Source: Sabellastarte sp. h YS-2021
Taxonomy: Eukaryota; Annelida; Polychaeta; Sabellida; Sabellidae
Direction of reading: 5' to 3'
Assembly: GCA_964017235.1 (NCBI GenBank)
Contig: OZ024936.1
Location: forward strand, 59,447,028-59,511,027
DNA: 64,000 nucleotides
Part shown: positions 23,105 to 33,100 of the stretch, piece by piece
How positions within the stretch are numbered: the first letter of the stretch is position 1
Layout: each line of letters starts with the position of its first letter
Notes under the pieces: generated by a model
What the model saw: the letters and a program-made list of their open reading frames with translations, nothing else
Database searches by the model: none
Told to the model about the DNA's origin: nothing
Position numbers and translations under genes: made by a program

Positions 23105-23258
23105 TTCAAAGTTGGGTTTTACATCCTGTTCTACAGCCAAGGTCATATTGGGACAGGTCCTCAGTACTGAAACTTACGGTAGTTGAACCCAACATAGAGG
23201 TGGCAGCCTGTGATTAGATGGCAAACTTGCTAACCACTAGGCTACCGTGGACCTCTCC
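23105..23258 (-). mobile_element. tRNA-derived SINE, family F2
   Basis: Minus strand reads GTCCACGGTAGCCTAGTGGTT (A-box-like), GCCACCTCTATGTTGGGTTC (B-box-like), then CTGTCCCAATATGACC and the end ATGTAAAACCCAACTTTG. This is one of the clearest F2 copies. Confidence 0.8.
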
Positions 23259-23804
23259 GAGATTTATACGGCATCATTTTATGTATAGGTTAATGGCCAG
23301 GTAACACTTACAAGGCTATTAACCAGTTTAAATTACACCCATTCCTTTATTTGTAATTTTAAAGATGTTGTTTAACATCCTTACTTTTCATTCCTATATT
23401 TCTGGTCAGTAGTTTTGGAGGTTGTATGATCATTTTAGTTGAAATAATGTAGAAGTTTCTTTGGAAATGTGTAAAAAAGGCTTCCATATTTGGTGAAAAT
23501 CACAGAGCTGAACAACTGCCCAATAGTGAAAGATATTGGACACTTTTAACAAAAGAAAAGCTCTTGTGTGAAATGTTTGTGGGACTCCACATTTCCGTCA
23601 AATATTCAGTGAGGTGTGGAGGTTATTTGTCTTCACAAATTCCTTTATTGGTGCACACTAAACCAAAACCACAAGGTCAAAAGTTTGTCAATGTACCTGA
23701 TATAGATGTGTGTGTAGAAATATACTAATATGGATGGTACAAAGGTTTTGGACACTATTTCCATATTAGGATACAAGTTTCTTCAAAGATATTTTAAGGT
23801 CCAT

Positions 23805-23950
23805 GGTGAGCTAGCAGGTTTGGCATCTAATCACAAACTGTCACCTCTGCACCTCTGTGTGGGTTTTACTCTCACAAGTTACAATTGCTGAGGATATTTT
23901 TTTAATATTAAAATATTAAACTGGCCTCAACACGAGATGTAAAATCCCTT
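23805..23950 (+). mobile_element. tRNA-derived SINE, family F2 (diverged)
   Basis: GGTGAGCTAGCAGGTTTGGC, CATCTAATCACAAACTGTCA and a final GATGTAAAATCCC follow the F2 order. Confidence 0.6.
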
Positions 23951-24119
23951 ACACTTACTTTGTTCAGAGATGTTTTCAGTGACATTTTCATTTCTAATAG
24001 CATCTTTAATATCTCTTTTTTGAAATTGTATCATTTAACAAAGGTTTGGGTTTTACACCCCATTCAAACAGCCAGGTTTGTGCTATTTGCAGAGGCATTG
24101 TTTTTCTTTCTTTTTTTTC

Positions 24120-24137
24120 GGGGGGGGGGGGGGGGGG
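24120..24137. repeat. poly-G tract
   Basis: Uninterrupted G run directly after a T-rich stretch. No gene seen from 23950 to 24500. Confidence 0.85.
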
Positions 24138-24504
24138 TAACAGAAAAAAGATCCTTTAGAGAAATCCGTGGTAAAAACATCCCAGCGTCAGTTTTAATAA
24201 CTTGTAATTAGTTTATAACACTGAAGGACGTGTTTTAAAATGCACAAGCACTCTGAAATAGTGTGCACCACGTAACACAGGTGTATCACATAACATAATC
24301 ATGCAACGATCGGGTCAAAATTCGAGTACAGAACATAAGAATCTGTGTTGCAGAAAAGTCCAAATCTTGTATGGCTGTTCGATTATGGTGATTCGATCCT
24401 AAACCTAGCGTGTGATTCAGAATTTCTTTGGATCACTGGTTTCCTCTGCTCACAGTGGATGGTAGCAGAAAAGGTTTGTGATGGGGTTGCTAAACACTTC
24501 CTGA

Positions 24505-25545
24505 TCAGATTTCAGGGTTTAAGTACATGCACTTTTACTTTTCCAAGAATAACACAGTTGCTTGATTTCAGCTAACGTTTTCGTGGAAATTGAGATGGTT
24601 CTCTTCTCTGTATCAATAAGGAAAGAAAAAGATTGATGTATTGTAGATGGAAGACCAGTATATATCAGATCGTCGATATAGTTCCAAATTTCAATAAAAC
24701 AGTGCTGACATATGATATGACATATAGCGTCACTACAACGTGTAAGGAAAATTGACACATGATGAAATCTGAACGGTAACATAATGTCAAGGAAGATATT
24801 TTTTACTGTAGGACTAACAAATCAATGTCCCTGGGGTCAATTCTAATGTGCCTAAAGGCTTATATCGACCTTATAGAGCATGGCCTTAGGGCCTAACTTG
24901 TTCAAGGCATCTGTAATGTTGTCCATGGAGGGATGTTGTTGCTTAAAATGAGTATCTATGTACTTATGTTGGCTAACAGCTGAATTAACAGATTGTTGCT
25001 TGGGCCATCTTAGATCAACTATTGTCTTACGTTTATTAGAACCCTGTTTAGGCCGAGTCATTAAAGGGGATATATGCATTGGAAAAGGTGGTTCAACAAA
25101 TGGCCCAATAATGGACCCATGTTGTAATTCAGTATTTCACAACATCAGTTGTATGGTCAAGAGCTGAAGCGTGATTATCAAATGTGGACTGTAACGCCTG
25201 TTGAACCCGTCGTGATATGACCTGTACAGTGTTGAAAGCGACGTAAACCCTAAATAAACAAATAAACGCCTGTTGAAGTCTAGAGGAAATCCATACTGTA
25301 TTAGATCAACAAGTTGTAGATCCTAATACCCATGCAAGTATGAACGCCATTCCTCAGCCTTAAGTGGACCTTGGGTGGGTGTGCGACATGGTAAAGAGTT
25401 TGGTAACCCACTGTTTTTAATAATTTTATGTGCTTGAAGCACGTCAGGGATAACATTCCATGTCTTTTCTGGACCTGTGTAAATATGCAAATTAATAAGG
25501 GGTATAAAACCTAATTCTACCTGCGTTTGCTTCATAAACTAAATA
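24505..25545 (-). pseudogene. DIRS-like reverse transcriptase remnant
   Basis: Minus strand, right to left: WNVIPDVLQAHKIIKNSGLP and TPTQGPLKAEEWRSYL (N-terminal region); TRPKQGSNKRKTIVDLRWPK, HPSMDNITDALNKLG and LYKVDIS (finger and motif A region); then RCSDAICHII and NYIDDLIYTG, an intact YIDD catalytic motif. These resemble the RT of DIRS/Ngaro-type elements. In-frame stops (after VDISL), frameshifts and a deletion before ISTKTLAEIKQLC show decay. RNase H and recombinase parts are absent. A SINE tail interrupts it at 25206-25264. Same strand and probably same superfamily as the ORF1 remnant at 0.3-4.5 kb, but too distant to be one copy. Confidence 0.75.
25193..25277 (+). mobile_element. 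59 bp F1 SINE tail with 13 bp target duplication
   Basis: AACGCCTGTTGAA is duplicated at 25193-25205 and 25265-25277. The 59 bp between contain only the last part of F1 (CCCGTCGTGATATGACC, GTGTTGAAAGCGACGTAAA) plus an A-rich end. It interrupts the DIRS-like RT fragment. Confidence 0.9.
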
Positions 25546-25759
25546 TAGTGCGGGGCACCATATATGATTGTCATAGATCCCTGAAGGAAGTATACCATCA
25601 TTTTCAACCGATATCACAGTGTAAAAACCTGTTATTTCAAATATGGGAACCATGTGCGAGCCAACATTTGGCTGTGTACCTGCTTTGTCAGATTTAACCT
25701 CTGTGCCTTTAATGGGACAAGCCTTTGTGGATTGGTCAACTTACCGAGCCTCATGCTTC

Positions 25760-25900
25760 TAGAGATCCATTTTTTTTCATTTTTTATCACTGGACATCAT
25801 GAATCATGGAGTAGTGTGATGAGTGTGCGTCTCATCACTGAAATTGAGCAGCAGTGGGCTTCATTAGTACTTGGATGGCTTACCGTCCGACAAAAACATT
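25760..25900 (+). mobile_element. 5S rRNA-derived SINE head, subfamily 1
   Basis: CACTGAAATTGAGCAGCAGT and TTAGTACTTGGATGGCTTAC correspond to the internal promoter half of 5S rRNA (…CGAAGTTAAGC… and …TTAGTACTTGGATGGGTGACC…). Mismatches and lack of flanking 5S ends rule out a functional 5S gene. It shares TGTGATGAGTRT with the copy at 44530. Confidence 0.7.
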
Positions 25901-26689
25901 CTCATATCAATGTTTCTGATTGTGTTTAATACAATTAATAATATCCAATCTAAGTAATTAAGTAAAAATCACGTAAATGTCAGAAGGCTCAAAGGTCAAG
26001 TATTAGCAAGTTTAAGTGAATAAGTAAGATAAACTTATTTATGGGGGACTGGACAAATCAGCTATTTGCTGTACCACAAATGTAGTTTTGTAGCACTAAA
26101 TCTCTATTTCAGAGACAACTCTAAGGTATGTCATACATAAAAGTAAATAATCCATACTCAACTGACCAGAGACAAGAGGAGCCAGAGAAACAGTGGGGGA
26201 GCTAAAAAATAGGGTGGGTAAAACTTTTGCACAGAGATATATTTTCAACTTCTTTCTGAACGAGAAGTGGCTGAACATGCATCATCGGGCAAATCATTCT
26301 AATTCATTGGTGTATGCAAAGCTAAGACAAAAGCACTTAATGGACTTAAATACTGATGAGGCAACTGTAGGACATAAAGCACCATACCATCCATTTGACT
26401 TCTATGGGTATTGTTGACATTGTGTTCAGGTTTAAGAAAAGGTTCAATATAGTTTTAAAAGTATTTATTAAATGCTTCGAGCTTAAGTCATTTAGATATT
26501 TATTTATGTCAGAATAATTTTAAGTGCAAATAATTTTAAATAATTTAAATCCATGGCTTCTGTTTATGGTATTAAAACTTTTGTGACATTTGGTCCTTGT
26601 TAACAAAACTTTCTGCTTGGACTTCAAACAGAACAATTGCTTTTTTATATTGCCTCTATTTCTCTGGCTGAGTAAGTAAAAATGTTTTT

Positions 26690-27215
26690 TCTCCTTGACG
26701 CAGAAACCTCATTTGATAATCATCTAGCCAAGATTTGGCATGCTTGTGATACATCCATAAATTGGTAAGGGTTGATACTGCAGTTTTGGTGGCAAACAGT
26801 ATGGTCTGTAGTCGACTAGACTACTGTAATTGGGGGCATGTGGCATGGGGTCAACAAAGCCAGTGTTGCTAAACTTCAGGCAGTTCAAAATGTTCTCTGT
26901 TTGAACTGAATGAGTCATGTCACACCATATCCAGAATAACTCCACTGCCATCCTGCCATTTCATAAAATTATCATTTGTGAATGTAACCTCCTTACTTTA
27001 AAGTCTATACATTTCATCCAGTCTCTGGATTTGTCATCTTTATTCTAGTCTAGCAGTATGACTTGTGATCAAGTGTTCGCCCCTTTTTTGTCTCGGTTGC
27101 CTAGTCATCATTGGCTATTTCTTAGTGTGGCACTTCATACTATAGATTTATTTTTGATGTTGTTACAAATTTATGTTTATCTGATGTCATCACTATTATA
27201 AAATATTAGTTTTCA
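26690..27215 (+). pseudogene. LINE C-terminal scrap
   Basis: Plus-strand translation near 26785 gives DTAVLVANSMVCSRLDYCN, matching the 'LV.SRLDYCN' segment found after the RT domain of several LINE clades. Downstream, broken frames include CNLLTLKSIHF. No RT core is present. Confidence 0.55.
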
Positions 27216-27702
27216 CATTAGTTCTTTGGTTCTTAGCCATTTAAAAAGTGCAATATTTTTTTAATATAGAAGTCTAGGCTACTTGCCTTTCATAGCTGGA
27301 TGTATGAATTCAAACAAAGACTGTGTTGAGGATCTAAACGAAAATTAAAAAGAGATAGATAAGACTTTAGTTTCTCTTCTGTTTCTACTTGTCTGGTCTA
27401 AAAGATTTCTTTAGTTTATGTGGTTGGCTTAACACTGTTCTACAAAGGAGAACAATTCTAATTCAACTTTTATACCATTTAATCTCTGTAAACTGTAGAT
27501 TCTAAGGTGCAACATATTCAGAACCCAAAGTCCTAAATCAGATATCAGTGGGATATAAAGAGTTCGGCAGCCGTGGAGACCCCGGGGAAAGATAAAAACT
27601 AAGGTGGATAAGCTTTGGAGAACAGGTAGGATTTTACTAACGAACTTGTTGTTTGTAAGCTTTTTAATAACATGTCATCCTATCACGATAAAAAAGGCCG
27701 TA

Positions 27703-27927
27703 GAGTAAGAAATCTAAAATTCGCCAGGAATCTAAAATTCGCCACCTCTAAAACCTTAGTTAATTTTATAAAGAAAATGATGTTTTTGTGCAAAAATTGG
27801 TATTTTTCAGTTCAAAAAGCCTTAATTTACTATACAGTCAACAAATCTCACCACAATTCATTTATTTTATTAGTATTTTCACATGTGGCGAATTTCATAT
27901 ATGTGGCGAATTTTAGATTTCTTACTC
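27703..27927. mobile_element. TA-flanked MITE with IR/DR ends (element I)
   Basis: Starts GAGTAAGAAATCTAAAATTC and ends GAATTTTAGATTTCTTACTC, flanked by TA. Each arm has two direct copies of an AATCTAAAATTCGCCA-type site 18 bp apart (27711 and 27729; inverted at 27886 and 27904). Same architecture as element H with unrelated sequence. A 119-codon plus frame across it is spurious. Confidence 0.85.
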
Positions 27928-27929
27928 TA

Positions 27930-28635
27930 ATTACTGTTGAAATGTTAAAAAACTTAATGATGATGGCAGAATGTTACAAGCTGGCCTGTGTACTAAAACC
28001 TTTTCTCCAAACCTCTGAAACCCACTCTTAGAAGACAGAAGAATTCTCTAACCCATTGCTTGTCACCCTCCAAAATGCATTAAAATCATTCTTATTCAAA
28101 AGAACCTGTGATACATATGTATCTGTAGGATATTCATGTCAACATAGCTCTACGTGTGGGAAGGATGCTGCATAAAAACATCTGTTACATTGTAACAGTC
28201 TTATTTGCATATAATTGATTGATTTGCACCCCTTGTTCCCGCTGAAAATTTCAAGATTCCACGTTTACCCATCATGATTTTTCAAAGGTTGCAACTTGAT
28301 ACTTCGACGTTTTAGTCAATACATTCATTGACATCGACTCTTGATCTAAGTTGTTAGGATGGCTTGAATTTAATGATTACATATTCCACTTAAATTTGTA
28401 CTCTCGTTTATGCATAGACAGTTCACCAGTCTCTGGTAGAAATTTCTTGATAAAATTCTCTTTATTAAAATCGGTGGAATTTCTAAAATATTGCTATAGG
28501 TTAAGTGTCAAAAGTTCTTCTTCACGTTGAAAAGCACTTTTTAAAAACTTAACAGTCACTAAACTTTAAACACTGGTTCCAAAAATGAACTGACGTTTAA
28601 ATACTCCGGGAGAATTACTCAGCACAAAATTAGCT
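27930..28635. other. no gene seen
   Basis: AT-rich intergenic DNA without recognised repeats or coding features. Confidence 0.35.
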
Positions 28636-28639
28636 TACG

Positions 28640-28862
28640 TTATTTTCACTTTCAACACATCGTATATGTTATATCACGACAGGTAGTTTTAAGGACAAAG
28701 GAAACTACTGCATACTAGTTGGTCAAGATTCTGCACTGTGAACTGTCGGGCATTGGTAAGCAACTAATAACTTTCCAACATTTGGGTACATGGTTTGAAC
28801 CACAGACCTCAGAGTTGGGAGGCAAGTGAGTTACCCGCTACATGCTCTACATCAATGAGATC
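28640..28862 (-). mobile_element. tRNA-derived SINE, family F1 (diverged)
   Basis: Plus-strand landmarks in reverse order: CACTTTCAACACATCGTATA, TCACGACAGGTAGTTTTAAG, TTGGTCAAGATTCTGCACTG, GGTTTGAACC (B box region) and GGGAGGCAAGTGAGTTACCC. Confidence 0.8.
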
Positions 28863-29344
28863 CATCACAATTGGTGTAAAAAAGTCTAAAAGACTCATCT
28901 GAAAGGTTTTTGTCTAAATAACAAAGTCATGGTTTACACATAAGTATTTTATTAATATAACAATCTACTGTCTTGTAAGTGGCATTTCTGAACCATGTAC
29001 AGTTATTCCTCTTACCATATTGAATTATGAACAAGATAACTATTTAGTAATAACATTACACACGGAGAAACAGTTCTAGAATAAGGATATATTATTGGAT
29101 CAAAACCTGAGTCAGTACAAGTTACATATGTAAATAAATAGATATATACATAGATTGCATCAAAAATACACTTTAAGGAAAAATTAGTATTGCTAGACCT
29201 CTTTAGAATGAGGTTTTAAAATGTGAAACATATACCAAAATTGCACTTCATTTAAGTGAAAAATGGGATTAAATATGAAGAGTGTTAGAGTAGCATAACA
29301 GTTGATTATGATACGATTTGGTCTAATGATCAGAATATGACAGT

Positions 29345-29350
29345 TTTATT
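29345..29350 (-). terminator. candidate poly(A) signal AATAAA for the PAN gene
   Basis: First AATAAA on the minus strand after the stop codon at 30149, giving a 3' UTR of about 800 nt that would include the 5S-derived SINE. Another candidate lies near 28950. No transcript evidence is available. Confidence 0.35.
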
Positions 29351-29599
29351 ATATTAATTGTAGATTCATATGACTTAACAAATAACTATAACTCACATAA
29401 GGTCCAATTCTTTGGTTTACAGAAATGCTCTTTTTAAGCCTGTAGTAACATATAACACAAGCTCAAATTGGCCTTTAATAAAACTACTAATAGCAATTAC
29501 AGTCATAGTAAAACATTATGGATATACCTATATTTTCATTGGCAAGCATTTTGCAATCTATTCTGACTAATAGAAAGTTTCATACATTAACATAAGAAC

Positions 29600-29824
29600 T
29601 GTGGCCCTTACAATCTGCATATATGGTGTAGCTTTATCAGTTCTCTTCTGATTACTGAAGTTAAGCAGCACTGCACTTGGTTAGTACTTGAATGGCTGAC
29701 CGTCTGAGTTCTGCGCCAGGCATGGGGAGATACATAGTGACTCAGATGGTCACTCAAATGGCGGTCTCGTGGCAATACAACGGAAACAAGGTATTAGGCA
29801 TGACATTAAATCAATTAATCAAAA
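29600..29824 (+). mobile_element. 5S rRNA-derived SINE, subfamily 2, with F1b-type tail
   Basis: TTACTGAAGTTAAGCAGCAC and TTAGTACTTGAATGGCTGAC match the 5S rRNA internal promoter region. A non-5S body follows (CAGATGGTCACTCAAATGGC), and the 3' end AAGGTATTAGGCATGACATT matches the tail of the tRNA-headed SINEs at 5271 and 53105. Confidence 0.8.
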
Positions 29825-30148
29825 TAAACTTAGAAAATATGTAACTGTCCATAATTGGTAATCTATATTTTAGTATATCGTGTAGACACGATATATACAA
29901 ACACTGAGACATTATACATAACTGAGATACAAGAATATGAGACTGATAAGCACACTAAACAGTTGTAAGATGCACACAAAGATTGAATAAAATAGTTATT
30001 CATGCTGTACAGGTCATGGGCACTTGTATGAGTCATTCAAGTTCTGTGTGACAACACACTTGCAACAAATGTCCATTGAGGTGTGAAATCTTTTGTGTTG
30101 ACCAATCTCCCATTTTTCGTGCACACTAAAACTCACAGCACATGATCA

Positions 30149-30165
30149 CTAGTTGACCAGTGGAC
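30149..30165 (-). CDS. PAN gene terminal coding exon, 17 nt coding
   Basis: A strong pyrimidine tract and acceptor (TGTATGTATTTCAG) precede GTCCACTGGTCAACTAG. Joined to the T from exon 6 this gives Cys-Pro-Leu-Val-Asn-stop, supplying the sixth cysteine of the second PAN domain. Intron readthrough at exon 6 is the alternative. Confidence 0.65.
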
Positions 30166-33100
30166 CTGAAATACATACAGGAAACAGAAAAAGACTACAG
30201 TTCCTTAGGAATTATTTACGAGTGTGTTGTACAAAGAATGAGTGGTTCCATGCATGTGTGAAATTTTGTTATAAATATGTCACAAATGGACGTCACTTCA
30301 TCACAATGATTTGCTGATGGATGTTGCTCTGCAATTTCTTTTTTGAAATAAGTTGAAATAAATCTTATCTCTTGACAAAAATATGCTGTACATAGTGTAG
30401 ATTTTTTCTTTCTTTGCATTTTCTATGTGGTTCTGACCTCTGGTTTATAAGCCAGGTTATCAGATATATGTGTGTTATGCATCTGATTATACGCCTTAGC
30501 ACCTATCTTCATGACAGAGATTAGGAGATCTAAAAGTTCATTCAGAATTAAAATGAATTTTAATTAAATTGTTTTGGACTTAACATAACTTTCAACACAT
30601 TGTGTAGTTTATGTCATTGTGGCTAGTTTTAAGGACAGAGGAGAACCAGTACATACTAGATGGTCAAGATACGGCACTGTAAACTACCTAGCATCAATAA
30701 ACAACTACCAACTTCCCTGTAAGACGTATCGTCTGGGATTCAAACCAGATATCTTAGGTTTCAGGCGAGTGTGTTACCCACTACGCCTCCAAGTCCTCTA
30801 GAATTAGAATTAGATAAGAATCCATGACAACAGTGGTAAATGCAATTTTATGGATTCGTAGATTAACATGAGAATGAGAATGATGATCCATGGCTTACAT
30901 CCATGACAATATAATTCAGCATACGAATTGGCACACTTACATAGCAAGATATTAATGGTAGATGGGCTGGCCACCAGTCTGGATGGGGTGGGGATCACTG
31001 CCTGTGCTGGACATAAGGTCGCATCTGTGTGGAAGTAGCACCTGTGTGTGGAGAAATCGTAGTCAATTCCAAAACAAGTCTGCTGGGCAATATTTGCCTG
31101 GGTGTCGGCAATACCTCTCCCAGCTGTAGCACATTTCTGAAATGATAGGGAATGATAGCTTAAAGTGTAGTTTGTGAAAACTAAACCTTTCTAGGTCATG
31201 TAGACTATACCATTGGACTTGGTACTTCACATAATGTACATGATTTCTTTTTTTTACAAGGGGCGAAAATGGGTATCAGGGACAAAATTCATTAACATTT
31301 TCATTGGTAGAATTATTCTTATTTTTACAATTTTCTGAGAAATAAGAAATAATTCTTAGAGTAAGAAAAATTTCTTAGAACAAGAACTTTCTTAATCATG
31401 GGCATTATTAGACTTTTAAAGATAATAATGACAAACTGAATGAAAAAGCTGTATCGGAAACAGGTAGGATTAATATAAAGCTGTAGATAAACATGGAGGT
31501 ATTTTATATTTAGGAACTTTATAGAAAAGCATGTATTGTAAAAATACTTTTTGTGGAAATTTTTTTAAAAAAATTATTTTTTTAAAAAAAATTTTTAATA
31601 GGTTTTAGATTTTATTTTATTTTATTTTTTTAGTAATAGATTTTTGTTTCAAGCAAATGCCTTTAGTCTAAGACAATTCTTATTTGTTATAAGAATGTTA
31701 TTGGAAATGGGCCACAGCACTAACTGGGGAGGTAAACCTGTAAGAGACTGGCATTCTGTTCACGGGAGTAGAAATAAGTCACATTGGCCCCCGTTCTGGG
31801 ACCTTTAACTAAGTTCAAGGTTCTACCATTAAAATGCACCAATGAGTTATACCAGTGAAATGTACCAATAGGTTATACCATTGAAATGCACCAGTGAGTT
31901 ATACCATTGAAATACACCAATGAGTTATACCATTGAAATGTACCAATGAGTTATACCGGTGAAATGTACCAATGGGTTATACCATTGAAATGTACCAATG
32001 AGTTATACCATTGAAATGTACCAATGAGTTATACCATTGAACTGCACCATTGAGTTATACCATTGAGTTATACCATTAAAATGTACCAAGGAGTTATACC
32101 ATTGAAATGCACCACTGAGTGGCTGTTACTGAAATGTAAACATTTTATTTATTGGTGGAGGTAATTGGTATCCGCCAATAATTGGTTGTTAGGCAGTAAG
32201 GTTTTATGTGACTTTCAATGTTATTCTCCTAATAATTGCATAAGGACATAACTGAATTTAGTTGGAAAGAAAACTTACGGACTGAAGCTGTGTAGACGAT
32301 CAAATAGATTATGTAACTTACCTCCCTTGTCGATATTTAAAATATTAATTATATTATACATACATACCTAGCCACAAAAAACCTTCATACCACCAAGAAA
32401 ATATCAAAAACTGACATTCCAATTTACAATTTAACAGTGTCTGGAAGTTATAAACCTATTGAAATTTACACTGCACATTCAGTTTTGACGAAACTCTGTG
32501 TCATTGGAATATAAATTAAAAACCTATCACAAGTCCATAAGAAATATTTTAAGTTAATAATGTTTAGATAATTTATCTCTTATCTACTGCGTCGCATGTG
32601 TAATAGGTTCTCAATACAGGGGGAACTCAGTGTGCTTAACTAGATAAAGAATTAACACAAAAAGTTGATTGCCAAAGGTGGTTGTAGGTCATCCTTGTTG
32701 TAGGTATGAATGAAAAGATACTTATTGAGTGGGGAAGCTTGAGTTAAAGTCGTGGGTATAAAAGTTTTCTTTAAAGAAATGGCTTTTTCACATTGGTGGC
32801 TTTTAGCTGTCAGTTATACTTACCTTGATACAATCCTGCAAATTCTTGACACCTTTTTGTTCCAGTCCGCCGAAAATCTGAGTACCAAGGGTAATGAGCC
32901 CTCTTGGTGTCTCCAATAAATCTGTGAAAAATAGAAATATTTGAAATGTGGCAATTATTGATGTATCACTACAGGTCTCGGTTTACTGTGTAGGAGTAGT
33001 ATCTATGGAAGTTGGTTGCATATATGCAAAAAAATATGACACTATTTTTCTTGCTTTGTGTACCGGTAAGATTTCTTGACTGTCCAACAAATTTGTTAGC

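Noticed and set aside
27672..28031. 119-codon plus-strand frame
   Set aside because: Spans the TA-flanked MITE I and is explained by its inverted arms.
29640..29705. 5S rRNA-like sequence
   Set aside because: Several mismatches and no 5S 5' or 3' ends; part of a SINE. Likewise at 25815-25895 and 44545-44620.
30810..30940. Extension of PAN exon 6 to an in-frame stop
   Set aside because: A good donor (GTAAGT) precedes it and splicing restores the conserved last cysteine; kept only as an intron-retention alternative.
31824..32125. Regular repeats resembling a CRISPR array
   Set aside because: Head-to-tail 26 bp units without unique spacers in a eukaryotic intron; a minisatellite.
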